Source: Bullera alba (taxonomy: Eukaryota; Basidiomycota; Tremellomycetes; Tremellales; Bulleraceae). Taken from it: DNA of 64,000 nt. Numbering within the stretch: the stretch's first letter is position 1; every line of letters starts with the position of its first letter. The position numbers and the translations under genes are program-made. The DNA lies in assembly GCA_001600095.1 (NCBI GenBank), contig BCIX01000001.1, positions 1,302,001 through 1,366,000 on the forward strand. The letters are read 5' to 3'. The notes below the pieces were generated by a model that saw nothing but the letters and a program-made list of their open reading frames with translations, had not been told where the DNA came from and ran no database searches. Shown here piece after piece: positions 20,276 to 32,555 of this stretch.

Positions 20276-23200
20276 ATGGTCGCCGAGCTCTTATCGCCAC
20301 GAACTCCGACTCGCTCCATCCTCGATGCGTTCATTACCCGGCATCAACATCTGCTCGAGCTGGAGCGCTCTGCCGAGGAGGAACAAACTAGATTGCTGAA
20401 TTCGAATTGCTCGCCCAAACTGCTGGAACAGAAGGGTCTAGCTATTGGCTCGCTCGGCGTCGTAGGCATCTCCGTCGGTCTAGGCGGGAAGAGGTGCGTG
20501 AGCCAGGGTGTGATAGCGGTATTGAAGGCTGATCGTAGACGTCCAGTCTGATAGAGCTCAATCGACCTCTGGCGTATCATACGACTCAGGAGCTACCGCC
20601 GCATACTATCCGGTTGGTGAGCTCCTCTAGGAGCTTCTACTGATTAGTCACAGCAATGGAGACCCTGTCCGTATTGAACAGCATGTCTCTGGTCAAGGTA
20701 AAACCACCAAGACAGCGAAGAAGAAGGCGCCAAGTGATGATGAAGAAGCTGCCGTCGAAGGGATCGTGTACAAAGTCTCCAGCGAGAGGATTGTCGTCGC
20801 TGTTGACGGCTCGAAAGAAGTCGAATTACCCGAGAGACTCCGACTGTAGGTGTTAAGGCTCATGATGTGGGTATATGCTAATTCCATATAGCCTCAAGCT
20901 CGCCAGCTCCGCGACTTTCGACAGGTGGGTCAGAAGCGAAAGTCTGCGTGGATGCCGCTAAGTGATGTAGGATGGAACGAACACTGGCTCATCTGCAGAG
21001 GATGGTCTTGCCGGATCCAGCACTCCCGCCCCCCAAAGCACACAATCTACCTCTTATCAACTCCCTCTTGACGCTGCGACAGCCTTCGTGGACGGAGGAC
21101 CTGCCTCAAACTTTCGACCAAATCGAAGGGCGAGATACGATCGAAGGGGTCAAGTGGCTAGGCGAGCGTTTGAACGATAGTCAGAAGGAGGCCATCGAGT
21201 TCTGCCTCAAGGCCAAAGACGCGGCATGTATCCATGGTCCACCGGGGGTAAGTTCTTCAAGGTACAACTTTGTCCTCAACGCTGACACAATATCGCAGAC
21301 CGGCAAAACGCACACGCTCATCGAATTGATATTCCAACTTCTCTCCAGGCCGTCAGGTCCAGATTCGACCCATCCTCCCCGGATCCTCATCACCACGCCT
21401 TCCAATCTCGCCCTGGACAACCTGTTACTGAGACTACACACACTCTCGCAGCAGGTGCCCTACTCGACGCTACTGCCGCCAGGATCAATCCTGCGCTTAG
21501 GTCATCCCACAAGAGTCCACCGGGATCTGGTGAGGGAGACTCTGGATTGGCGAGCGGAGAATGGCGACGACGGTAGTCTGGTTAAAGACGTGGGCAAGGA
21601 GATTCAAGGCCATCTCAGCGATTTGAGCAAGAAGAGGGGCGATCGAGGCGCCGTCAAGGGCAAAGACAGGGGAAAGAAGTGGGGTGAAGTTCGAGAACTT
21701 CGAAAGGAGTGGGTCCGAGCTCGATACACACTGAAAAATCCTCGTGCGGTGCTGACGTTACTGTAGATACAGGCAGAGGGAGGTCAAAGTCGTCAACAAC
21801 GTGCTCCTGGCAGCAAAGGTCAGTTTATCGTGGCAGAAACCGACCTGTGCTGACTCGTTGATAGGTTGTCCTGGCAACGTGTCACAGTGCTGGATCGAAA
21901 CAACTGAACAACATGCTGTTCGATGTCTGTATCGTGGACGAAGCGACACAGGCCGTCGAAGCGGTATGCTGGGTGCCGATTCTCAAGTCGAGAAAGCTGA
22001 TATTGGCTGGAGACCCGCAACAAGTAGGTGAGATTGGTCGGGACTAGAGCTGATTGCAACAGCTACCCCCTACTGTCATGAGTCGTAATGCCAAACCGGT
22101 CAAGAACTCGGTGTTACTGGGAGATAAGAAGGAGGCCGCTAATGGGGCAGTGGAGGCGGTAGCCGAGTCAGGGGCAGCTACGACAACTGTAGATGTCGAC
22201 TCGGAGCAAAAGACACAAGAGAGCAGCGCGGAGGAAATGACACCGGATGGCAGCGCGGAGGAAACGATATCGGATGGCAGCGCAGATGAAGCGACACCAG
22301 ATGTCTCCGCGGATGGAACTATACCGCAAGTCGCTGAACCCCCTATCGAAAAGACCACGAAGCCGACAGACGAACCTGCCCTTGACACCGGTGTGGAGCC
22401 GGACGCTGAGGACAACCTACAGACCATAAATCCGTCAGCCGAGACTGGCGATGAAGCCACCGCGGAGACGGACGGTCAGAGCGAACCTGCTCCGACTGAC
22501 ACTACGACGGAGCTCGATGAGGCTGAAGACCTTGACCTCAGTGATCGACCTCAGCTCAGGCCACCCAGGACACTCGAAACGACGCTTTTCGACCGCTTGG
22601 AAAGGCTCTATGGCGATGGAATCAAAAGAGTGCTAAAGGTGCAATACAGGTGAGTATCTCTCGGCTGGATGCTATCGCGAAGGGACTGAGCTGATCGTAT
22701 CCTAGAATGAACGAGAGCATCGCCTCGTTCCCTTCGACCACGCTATACTCGAACGAGCTGATTTCCGACCCGTCAGTCTCCACCCGGACGCTATTGGACC
22801 TCCCCACCATCGTCGATCCAACGGATGACGAAGTCAAGGACGTACTTGAGCAACCCGTCGTCTTTTTCGATACGGCCGGCTGCGAGTTTTTCGAGAAGAA
22901 TGAGGGCGACGACGATGTCAAGGGCAAAGGCGGAGGGCGGATCGGCGAAGGAAGCAAGAGTAATGAGAATGAAGCGGATGTCGTGGTCAAGTGGGCCAAG
23001 AAGCTGGTACGCAAGAGCGTGTGTAGGACCGAAGAGATCGCTGATCTGAACGCTCTAGGTCGATGCTGGAGTGCCAGAGGAGGAAATTGCAATTGTGACC
23101 CCATATCAAGCTCAGGTTTCGCTCATCTCGTCCTTGCTCCATGATCTGTACCCCAGTATGACCATCGGCTCCGTGGACGGCCTACAGGGCCAGGAGAGAG

Positions 23201-23508
23201 AGGTGAGTACCGCTGAGGGGCTTCAGGAGCTGATTGTATAGGCGATCATCTTGACGCTAGTCCGGTCGAATCCTGCAGGCGAAGTCGGCTTCTTGGGCGA
23301 GTACAGGCGTCTCAATGTGGCCATGACCAGAGCACGACGTCAGCTTGTGAGTAATCTGGCGCAGGAACTAGTACTTCGATTGACCGGGTCGAAGTGCGTG
23401 GTTGGCGATTCTGCGACAGTCGGCAAAGGAAGCAAATACCTCAAGGGCTGGATGGAGTGGTTGGAGTCCAATGCGGATGTCAGATGGGCCGGCGAGGAGC
23501 AGATGTAA
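20276..23508 (+). CDS. HCS1: SF1B DNA/RNA helicase, Hcs1/SMUBP2 type
   Basis: Superfamily 1B helicase related to yeast DNA polymerase alpha-associated helicase A and human IGHMBP2. About ten exons with short introns. The N-terminal beta-barrel region (20276-20950) is followed by LNDSQKEAIEF (Q-motif region), Walker A GPPG-TGKTHT split by an intron at the Gly, motif Ia (TTPSNLALDNLLLRL), motif II VDEATQAVEA, motif III GDPQQLPPTV, motif IV (VLKVQYRMNESIASFPS), motif V (DGLQGQEREAIILTLVRSN) and motif VI (NVAMTRARRQL). An acidic, Thr/Glu/Ala-rich insertion of about 150 residues (22085-22560) splits motif III from motif IV. In the first intron the acceptor CCAG|T gives KSLIELNRPL. Confidence 0.9.
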
Positions 23509-23667
23509 TCTGGAGTACTGTCGGGCAATGGACAAGACTATTATGATGCATTATGATACTCGTATATGCTTGCAAGGAACTCTACACACAAGGATACTTG
23601 ACAACTATCACGCTCGGGCCGGCAGAGATAAAGAAACGGGGTCGAATGCTTCGCCCAGTCAACACGG

Positions 23668-26600
23668 CTAGATTGTCTTTGCAAAGTTGATGAAGCCGCT
23701 CAGACCTCTGAAAGCGCCTCCTTCAGTCGCTCCCCAATCCTTGAGCGTCTTGCCCTCGTTGTCTCTCCAGACACCGTCGGGATCGACCAAGCCGTACTTC
23801 ATGGTATTTTGGTTTGCAACGAGCGTCTCCGTCATCTCGGCAACGTGTTGCTGAGGGGCAAAGGTCGGGGTCAGCGAGATTTGGCACGGAGGAGAGAATT
23901 AAGCCCACCTTTGAATCGATCATGACATTGACTTCTTGCGAGTGGAACCAACTTTGCGAGTCTAAAGGCCGGCAATGTCATTGGAGGTGACTCGCGCTGG
24001 AACACCGGTGCTCACCTTGATTTCCATTTCCGATGATGAGTACCTCGTCATCGTAGCAAGCGAACTTGATGTGGCAATTTCGCTGCTTTTTCACCGCATT
24101 CAAAGGTCGCACTTGGTCTTTACCAGTGTACCTGTCTTTCTATCAGAGATGCCCCAACGGTACAACGACCAAACTCACCAGTATACCTTGAGATACTGGT
24201 TCTTCTTCTCCTTGCTGAGGATCTTGTACAGCCTATCCACGACCTCTTCGTTGGTGCCTCCTTGGAACGGGATACTCTCGCCTTTGTCGTTGAAGCCTGC
24301 ATACACAGTCAGCGGAGTGCAGTGGCACAAGAGAGGAATCCAGGAACTCACCCAAATCGAGGAGGAGGACGACCTCGACGCCGCGTCGACACGACTGCTT
24401 GACGGCTCGTACGATCGGTCGGGCATTCAGCGTGGGCGTTTGGCTAGAATGTATCATGAGCTAGATTCCGCACTATGACATGGCACGACTTACATGAACA
24501 CCTTCTTTTTGGCGTATCGGAAGCCTGCGAGCCAGGCAGCATTCTGGGGGTTTCGGATATCTAGCAATGGGTCAGCAGGAAGACTTAAATTCACCTTCAA
24601 GGCGCACCATGATGACCGGGGACTATAGACTAAGTCAGCGAAAGTACTGCTCAGCTTGACTCCTTACTCACATCCATGAGGCTTTCTATTGCACATAGCA
24701 ATCGGGAACGGGTCGTGGGGTTTGTGCACGATATGTGGCCTGAAATTATCCAGCTCATCCGAATCCTCGACTGTGGCCCAGGCTTCGGACAGCACACCAG
24801 CGGCGTCTAACAGCGATTAGCAGATTCCAAGAGGGGACGGGATGAGCACTCACTGAACATCTTACTGAGCTGGACCATTCTTTTGCTTCCTCGACCTTCG
24901 AGGGCAGCGTCTGCCGACTCTGTGTCAATCTTGATGCCTCCGGTGGCGGCCGCGAGCTCTTTGTCCACCTGGGGATCCGCTTTGTCCGAAGCGATCACAG
25001 GTGATTTCCCTTCGATCTCATGTGGCATCCTCGCTGAAAGAGGAAGTGGTTCACCATTGTCATCGGTGACATCGTGTTGCACTGGTGCCTGAGCTGGAAC
25101 GTCCAGTCGACCTTCTCGCTCCATGGGCTCAAGTGGTGAGCGGGGTGGATGTCCATCTGGTGGGAGGTGCAGCGATGAAGCGGTAGGCGAGCTCACGATC
25201 GGACCTTGGGGGTCCAACAGCCTGACGTGACGCACAGAGCCCCTGGGAGTATCTGGATGCGCGGCATCATTCAATGCAATCACCGAAGGCGAGTTGACGA
25301 TCCCACCCTCATTCTCGAACAGCCTTCCTGAACCATCTACGGCGGAGGTGTCAAGGAACAAGACGTGGCCCTTTTCCTTGGGCTTTTTGCTTTCAGTCCC
25401 CAAAGTGGGCATAGGCATACCGGGCTGTGGGTAAGACATGGCTTTAGGGGGTACGTCGTTGACCATTGTTGGAGTTGACGGGGCCTCTGAAGGATCCACT
25501 GCTGGTCCCATGGCGGCATTTTGCGCTGTGATAGCAGCAGTCTCCTTGTCGGTGTACGCTAGAATCCAAATCAGGAACGCTTCGACGAGAGTAATGGGAA
25601 CACTCACTCGTCCTATTAACGTCGGTCGTACTGCTCCTCCTACTTGGCCCTCGGGAGTTACTCCTGCTCCCCGCCCTGCTCGCAGTTCCCATTCCGATGT
25701 TCCCCGCCAAACGCTCTCTGAACTCTCTCAACTCGCTCATGGCGATATGAGCCCGAGCGTCCAGTCTCTCTCCAGGCTTCCAGTCGGTGAAGTTTTGTCG
25801 CTGCTTGTCGACGGCCTGTCTGACTGCTTCTCTCAGACGATCGATACCGTGCTCTTCAGTCTGAGCCCTCTCATCGTCCATATCTTTGGTCTGTCGGCGG
25901 AGCAGTCGTCTCGCCGCTCGGGCCGCTTTGAGAATCTCGATATCGTCAAAGTAGGGGTTGTGATCTTGGAACAAGTATCGAATGTTGCCTTCGCTATCGG
26001 TTGGCGGTTGGTATGGTTTGTTGATGCAAGGTAAAGGAGGTTCAAGCTTGTTGTACCACGAGTGAAGAGCGACCTCGTAGAAGGAATCGACAATTGGGCC
26101 CTCAAGGTGGGACATGAGCTCGAGATTGGGTCGATCTAGATGTCAGCGGGAGACTCGGTCATCAGACTTACCTTGGATATTGTTACTGTTGATCAAAGCC
26201 ACCTTTCGGTCGACGACCATAAACTTGGCATGGAAAGTACCCAGCAGCACACGATGGAAATTCTGTTGTCAGCAAGAAATATAGAGGAGCTAAACTCACT
26301 ATGACCTCTAGCTCCAAGCCCTGTACATCCTCCAATTTGGGCAGATCCAGAGGGACCCATTCTTGGGCGGTAACCGGAGCATGCGCATTCCACAATTGCT
26401 CCCAAGACCCTCGATCGTACATGACCTTGACGACCACCTTTTTGCGCTTCTCCTTGAGTACGAGCGCGGAGAGGTCCCTGAGCGCCTGCGATATCGTGTT
26501 CACGCTATTTGACGGCCTAGGAAGGGCTCAGCTGCAGACCTGTCAAAGTCAAGGGGCAACTCACTGCCAGTAATTGGTCGCCAAGAAGATCTCCTCCCGC

Positions 26601-27226
26601 GCTCGGAGGATCACATCACGGTAATGTTGCATAATGTCGGGAATGAGGGAGATGATTGTTAATGGGATAGTGGTAGTCGAGCCGAGTAGATCAGGTGGAC
26701 ATAGACCAGAAAGCTTGTCTCGCTCGAGGGTCGGCATACACGAGAGGTACATCTGATGTCATCAGCCCATGCGACCACCTCGATTGCTCAGAAGTCTCAC
26801 CTTCCAGAACAGCTCGCTGACCACTACACCATCACCCTCTTCCCCTTCCAGCTTCCATCCCGCCCTCTGCCTCAATCTCGGACCTTCGGCCTCCCACTTC
26901 TTGAGCTCGGCATCGCTCAAGCCCTCGATAACGCTGTGTTTGATCCTGAATCGGGTGAAAAGCCTGATCAAAGGGTTGGCTCGGGGAAACTGGGTGTGTA
27001 TGGCTTTCGAGGCAGCGTGATCGGGGTGATCAGCGAGATGTGTTGAGATGAGCTTTGGCGGAGGGAGGTGTTGAGCTCCTCGACTGGGTCCGGCAACCGG
27101 TTGCGTCGCATGAGGCGATGCAGTGGGTTGAGCATAAGCTTGAACTGGAGCACCAGGTGACGTGGGGGAGACTTGTTGATCCATGACCGCTTCTTGCATC
27201 TTCCCACTGCTGGAAAGAGTCGACAT
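23668..27226 (-). CDS. Phospholipase D-superfamily protein with two HKD motifs
   Basis: Cytosolic or membrane-associated PLD-like enzyme, split into many exons. The start MSTLSSSGKMQEAV is followed by a disordered Pro/Gln-rich N-terminus. A helical region contains MQHYRDVILRAREEIFLATNYWQ. The first HKD motif is HAKFMVVD (followed by LINSNNIQDRPNLEL). A long variable middle part rich in Ser/Arg and Pro lies roughly between 24850 and 25700. The second half has the second HKD motif HIKFACYD followed by GNGNQDSQSWFHSQEVNVMID. Both H-x-K-x4-D motifs are intact, so catalysis is expected. The GNGNQ-SQSWFHSQE signature marks a fungal PLD group distinct from Spo14 (no PX/PH seen). The substrate is unknown. 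Confidence 0.85.
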
Positions 27227-27822
27227 GGTGATCTGATGATCAAGTCGAGATCACCGCGGTGTGAAGTGGTTGTGACGACACCTGCCACCTCGCTGTGCCG
27301 CTTTTATGTTTCAGGTGACTTGAACCGGTGCAGTTGCGCGTCACAAAGGGATACCGATGTATCTTCTGCTTGAAGGTGGTGATGAAGAGGGTGAAGCTAT
27401 CTTCAGACTACTTGATGTATGTTGGGCGAGGTTGATTCAGGACATGAGGACCGAGACCTACCTCCCCCTAGCCTCCCGCAGTCGGTGATGATGAATGAGC
27501 CAAGGCTAAGACAGTTCTGTGGACCAAATACCGCCTAATCCGGACGTAAGCCGGATGTAATACCGTGCCTGAGCAATGCGGATGTAATACCGTGCCTGAG
27601 CAATGCGGGGCGGAGGTGATCTGGATGTCCGAGAGTATTAGAATAATTCATGATGAGCCCTTTTGATCGGATAGTATCAATGCTCGAGATGCGATTACGA
27701 CGATTACGACCCGGTCGTAATCAGCAACAGGAGCCGCCGGTGTCATGCAGCGAGCGGTTGGTTGGATGCCTTCATGTCGACCTCAACGTCAATTGAGTCT
27801 TGTTGTCCACATCAGACGGAAG
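27227..27822. promoter_or_regulatory. Divergent intergenic region, PLD / Rsm1-like gene
   Basis: A 596-base interval between divergent genes that contains a two-copy 27-bp tandem repeat. No other feature seen. Confidence 0.4.
27552..27605. repeat. Two perfect 27-bp tandem copies
   Basis: The unit starts CGGATGTAATACCGTGCC and occurs twice head to tail with no mismatch (27552-27578, 27579-27605). A degenerate partial copy (CGGACGTAAG) precedes it. Confidence 0.92.
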
Positions 27823-29261
27823 ATGAGCGACACTACCGCTGTCGATGACGACCTGCGAGACGTGTTCAGGTCCCTCTATCAGGATGACGACGAGATATGG
27901 GAGTACTCGGATGACGAGGCGGACAAGGTGAGTTGCAATCATGTCAATATTCGTGAACAGTCGCTGAACTTGATCATCAGACCCCAAGTACTGGACTACC
28001 TGGTGGAGCGATCCATACAACAGAGTTAGACAGCGTAGACAAGTCGATAGACGCCGAGCTATACCCCATGGAGAAGTATACCAAAGTGGGTCGACAACAG
28101 CCGGAGCAGGGCAAATCCTGACCTCGGACAGAAACGCTTCATCACGGCACTAGACTCACTATTCGACAGGAGCGAGAAGCGACAGAGAGTTTATCAGACA
28201 CCACCAACAAACTCGCTGATGACAACGACACCTTCCACATCAGCTCTTCCTCCAATATTCCCAGTGCAGATATCGTCAAGCTCTGCGACATTCGATCTTT
28301 CTTCGTTCAACCCGTTCTCACCACTACCCCTTCTATCCCGCCTGAGAACGTTCCAGCCCGCGACTTATCCTCAACTCCAGTCTCCACTGCATCCCGGGGA
28401 CTTGGCGTTGGGTGGATGGGCAAACGTAGCTCGGAATCAAGTACAATGCGTTACGTGTGGACAGAGCTGGACGGTGAATGGTATTCAGGAGATTGCCGAT
28501 AGTCAAGTCAGGACAGAGGTCATCAAGAGGATGGGTCTGGCGACAACTTCGAGACACAGGGCGGGGTGTCCCTGGAAGTCAACCCGTAGTCCAGGTAAGT
28601 AGTCGAAGAAACAGGTTGCGTGACTCGGTTAACGACGTTCTTCCCAGAAGCGCTTTTAGCGACATTACGGACATCGTTACATCCGATGCTATCGTCCTCC
28701 CTCGTACCTCTGGCCGCTAAGATAGAACAGGAGTGTACACAAGGAGGGGAAATTGCCTGGTCATCGCCGTTGGACTCCGCTCAAATCGACACTTTGCGTG
28801 GACAGCTCTCCACCGCCTCGTCATCGAAATCTGCTCCTCAGGAGTCCGACAGCCTAGTCGAAGATACTCCGGAGTCCTCTATTGGTGCCTTTGCAACAGC
28901 AGCTGCCGTCTTTGGCTGGTATCCGTACCAGCCTAATCAAGTTTCGAAGGAACAGGACTCGTCATATTCGCCATATGTCGATCCCGCATCACCACCGCAA
29001 CGCACGGAGATCGTTTCATGTCGGCTCTGCCAGCGCCGTGTCGGATTATGGACTTTTAGAGAAGGCAAAGAGAGGGTGTTTGACATGTCGAAGGAACACC
29101 TGGATTGGTGTCCGATCCGGTCCACGCCGCAGGATGAGTGGTGGAGGAGAATAGGCAGGCCGAAGGAGCATTCATCGACTGCCAAAGAGGGATTGTTGGG
29201 CTGGGTCAAGCTCAGTGACAAGATGGAGAAGAAGCCTTGGCGGAGGTATACGACTCGATGA
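27823..29261 (+). CDS. C3HC-type zinc-finger protein, Rsm1/NIPA (ZC3HC1) family
   Basis: Nuclear protein of the Rsm1/ZC3HC1 family (mRNA export or nuclear-basket factor in other organisms). Exons 27823-27927, 27981-28085, 28132-28594 and 28648-29261 sum to 1287 nt (428 aa), and all phases fit. The first zinc module has LALGGWANVARNQVQCVTC and RHRAGCPWK (C-x2-C...H-x3-C). The second has EIVSCRLCQRRVGLW and KEHLDWCPIR. Between them is a disordered Ser-rich stretch. The acidic N-terminal part (DDDEIWEYSDDEADK) is unusual. The conserved part may start only at the internal ATG near 28059 (MEKYTKKRFITALDSLF), so the first two exons could belong to a separate short gene. Confidence 0.8.
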
Positions 29262-29609
29262 TCAGCGGGAGCGGTCGGGCTACTGCAAGGCCTCCAGGCG
29301 CACGGGGAGGAGACTCTTGGAGTTCCCAGCCACCATGCATTTGTATGTTACCAGATACTATACTGGCACACTACCCACAGGGCACACTCCGCAATACATA
29401 CATGCTCGTGTATGCCACACCATGTACTCTACCAGAGGTGAGCCCAGACTATCCTGTACCCTTCTCCCGCTGTGTCTTGTACCGCTCGGGAAACTCGCGC
29501 CACACTCCTGCAAAACCCGGAAAACCCCGACTTCGTCATTGCGAGCTGCCTATTCACCATATCTTATCGTCTTCACATCAACCCATAAGCCTGCAAGCAC
29601 CTCGACACG
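29262..29609. promoter_or_regulatory. Intergenic, 348 bases, upstream of MIC60
   Basis: Tandem same-strand spacing; presumably the MIC60 promoter. Open frames crossing it (29215-29640 and 29237-29701) show no conserved sequence. Confidence 0.4.
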
Positions 29610-32031
29610 ATGCAAGCGCAGTTCCGTGTTGCCCATATGAGGGCCCCTCGGACTCTGCTCTCCCAAAAGAGGGTACGTGTGAAGGATTTGATGTCAACTG
29701 ACACTTTTGGCAGACTTTCGCAACTCCTCCAACTCTCCCTCCTTCACCTCCATCCGCCGTAGAAACGCAGAGGATCCCCGTCGTCGTGGTCTCTGGAGCA
29801 ACACCCATTGTCGAGCCTTCGACTGAGTCATTAACTCCACCCCCTCAGCTACCCCCCTCGGCATCCGGTACCCTCCCTCCCCCACCTCCGCCTCCGCCCA
29901 GACGACCTAAACGATATTTCCGTCGTTTCTTCCTTTACACCACCCTCGGCGCCCTGACCTTCTACCCCCTGTCTGGATGGCTGTCGACAAAGTACGAAGG
30001 ATACAGGGAGATCTTTGTCAACAACGTTCCAGGAGGAGAACTCGTGGCAGACTATGCGGACGAGCACAACTGGGAGACGATTGGATATGGCTCTGTGAGC
30101 AAGAAGGCGATTCAGGGCTGGCAAAAGGCCACAGGAGACGACAAGACCGGTGACGTCTCGGACCGAGCTGCCAGTGCGGCACGAGATGCGGAAAGTAGGG
30201 TCAAGGCTGGAGCGAGGAACTTGGAGGCTGAGGCGAAGAAGGCTGGAAGGGCAATTGAAGGCAAGGCAGAGTCGGCCGCACAAAAGGCCAAATCCGTCTT
30301 CCAGTCTGCGGGAGACAAGGCCGAGTCGGCCAAGGACACCGTCAGGGAGAAAGCCGCCAACACTCCTAGCCTCATAGATCGAGCTGCCGCCGCGACACAA
30401 GACGCTGCCGACAAGGCGAAAGCGCTGGCCCATCAAGCCGCCGAAAAGGTCTCCGAGTCCGCCCACCAAGCTTCTGCAGCCGTCAGCGACGCCACGCACA
30501 AGGCTTCCGCCAAGGTCTCCGAGGCTACAGCCAACACCCCCTTTAACTACTCTGAGGGCGTCGAGGGCATTGTGAGGCAAGCGGAGAAGGCTTTGGGTCA
30601 GACGGAAGACGAGATCAAGGGTGCCGCTGCAAAGGTCAGAGCTGCTGTCAAGCCGGACGACACACCAGCTGTGCCAACTCAGCGAGGCTACGTCGACACT
30701 CAGCGACCCCGAGAGCTTCGACCGGAGACTGTCACCCCAAAGAAGCCAAGCCATGAAGGCGAGGTCGTCTACCCAGGTACCCTCCCGCTCGGTCACGAGC
30801 CCCCTCCAGGGTACTACGTGCCAGCGCCAAAGGTCAAGTCGCCCGAGGAGACTGCCAAGGAGACACTCCCCCTTCTCGCGCCAAAGGTCCGAGAGTTTGC
30901 CGAATCCGAGCCGATCATCTCTCAACTCGCTTCAACTATCGACTCTCTGACATCCTCGCTTTCGACCCCAACGGCCGGTAGTGCTACCGGCATTCTGTCC
31001 AAAGCCCACGACGACCTATCGGCTTTGAGCAAGAGACTGGATGACGTGAAAAAGGCGGAGAAGCAGAGATTGGAGAAGACGGTCGAGGAGAAAAAGAAGG
31101 AGTTTGAGGCTATCCTCAAGAACAAAGACCAAGAGAGAGCTTCTGGCGAGCAGGGCCTGAAAGCCAACTGGGACAAGGAGAGGCAGACGATGGTCGACGA
31201 GTGGAGAGGATCGCTTGAAAAGGAGCTGGAGCACCAGAGAGAGGGCATCGAGCAGAGGTGAGTGAAGGCTTTTTGAGTCATGACACTGACATTTTCAGGC
31301 TACGCGAGGAGGTCGTGTCGCAGGGTATCGAACTGCAGAGACGTTGGTTGCGATCGATCAAGTCGCAAGTTGAGACGGAACGAGGCGGCAGATTGGCCAA
31401 GTTGGATCACTTGACGACATCGCTGAAACAGCTCGAGCGGATCACTTTGGACAACTCGGCCACTCTTGACGACAACGTCCGATTGCACAAGGTCTGGTCG
31501 GCATTGAGAGCTCTTCAGGCAAAGGCCGATAACGGAGATGTCGCCTTTGACGACGAGTTGCGTTTGTTGAAACACCTTGCCGCCACGTCGCCAGAGTCGG
31601 TTGTCAACGCAACGCTGTCGCAGCTCGAGTCTTCGGGTGTCGCTCAGACTGGAATCAAGTCGTTTGCCGCCCTGACAAGCTGGTTCACCAACTCTGTTTC
31701 GCCACGAGTCCAGTCCGCTTCCCTCGTTCCTCGACCCGAAGAGGCCAGCGTTGTCTCCCACGTCGCATCTGCCACGTTTTCGAAATTGATGTTCGCCCCC
31801 AAAGCGGGATTGGTCCAGGGTGATGATGTGGGAAGCATTCTCGCCCGAGCTGAGTGGTGTTTGGGAGAGAAGGATCTAGACGGAGCCGCTAGAGAGGTCA
31901 ACATGCTACAAGGATGGCCAAAGAAGCTCGCAGAGGACTGGCTCAGGGAGGCCAGGCGAAGATTGGAAGTTCAACAAGCTCTAGAAGTCGTCGGCGCCGA
32001 GGCCACCCTTGGCAGTTTGCTCTTGGTCTAA
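29610..32031 (+). CDS. MIC60: MICOS complex subunit Mic60 (mitofilin)
   Basis: Inner-membrane organiser of crista junctions. Exons 29610-29672, 29714-31257 and 31299-32031 give 2340 nt (779 aa), longer than the roughly 540-700 aa usual in fungi. The presequence (MQAQFRVAHMRAPRTLLSQKR) is basic and lies in its own exon. A Pro-rich linker and one TM (FFLYTTLGALTFYPLSGWL) follow, with GYREIFVNNVPGGELVADY just after it, as in other Mic60 proteins. Residues about 165-295 are an Ala/Lys/Asp/Glu-rich degenerate repeat resembling LEA proteins. A coiled coil (around DDVKKAEKQRLEKTVEEKK) precedes the C-terminal mitofilin domain, which ends with the conserved LAEDWLREARRRLEVQQALEV-type helix. Confidence 0.92.
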
Positions 32032-32095
32032 ATCGGTACCCTAGCCGGTCCAAGAGGGGTAGTCGGGAGCTTGAAAGCAAACATACATGCATGGA

Positions 32096-32555
32096 TCATA
32101 CTCGACCAGCGGCAAACGTCGCCCCGGCCTTCACTTGGGCAATGTTCTCCCCTTCGTCATCGAGGATGGCCTTGAGGTAGACAATGTCGGCTTTGGCTTG
32201 CCTCAAGTCGGTGCTGCCCAGTCGTGGAAGGATGTTTTGCTGATGACACGTCAGCCGCGGTAATAATCAGAGAGGGTGGTCACTTACCAGTCGCGCGAGC
32301 TTGTCTCCGATGACGTATCGAAACTCGGAGGGGTTGCTCACATAGTCGACATACTGGGCTGACAATGCAAAGGGGGTCGCAGTCAAGCTATGGCTTGTTA
32401 GCCATACATCACCACGCTGCCAATCTATACTGACGGAGGGGACTCATCCACTGGGCTTGGAGTAGTTTCAGCCACTTGGCCACTGAACCAACCATCAGCT
32501 GAGCTGCGTTCAACACGGTTGTCACTCACCCGGAAGGAATCACAGAGTCGCTCAT
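32096..32555 (-). CDS. Small unknown protein, exon model incomplete
   Basis: The last two exons (32387-32288 and 32239-32096) join cleanly to LTATPFALSAQYVDYVSNP...EFRYVIGDKLARLQNILPRLG and end at ATFAAGRV. The upstream part is less certain. ATG 32555 (MSDSVIPS) with donor GTGAGT and an exon at 32482-32452 are plausible, but the phases do not close with standard sites, so the N-terminus is unresolved. The gene converges on MIC60. No family recognised; no Cys motif or clear TM. Confidence 0.5.

Noticed and set aside
29215..29701. Two overlapping open frames of 141 and 154 codons
   Set aside because: They overlap the Rsm1 3' end and MIC60 leader, have no conserved sequence and run across clear gene boundaries.
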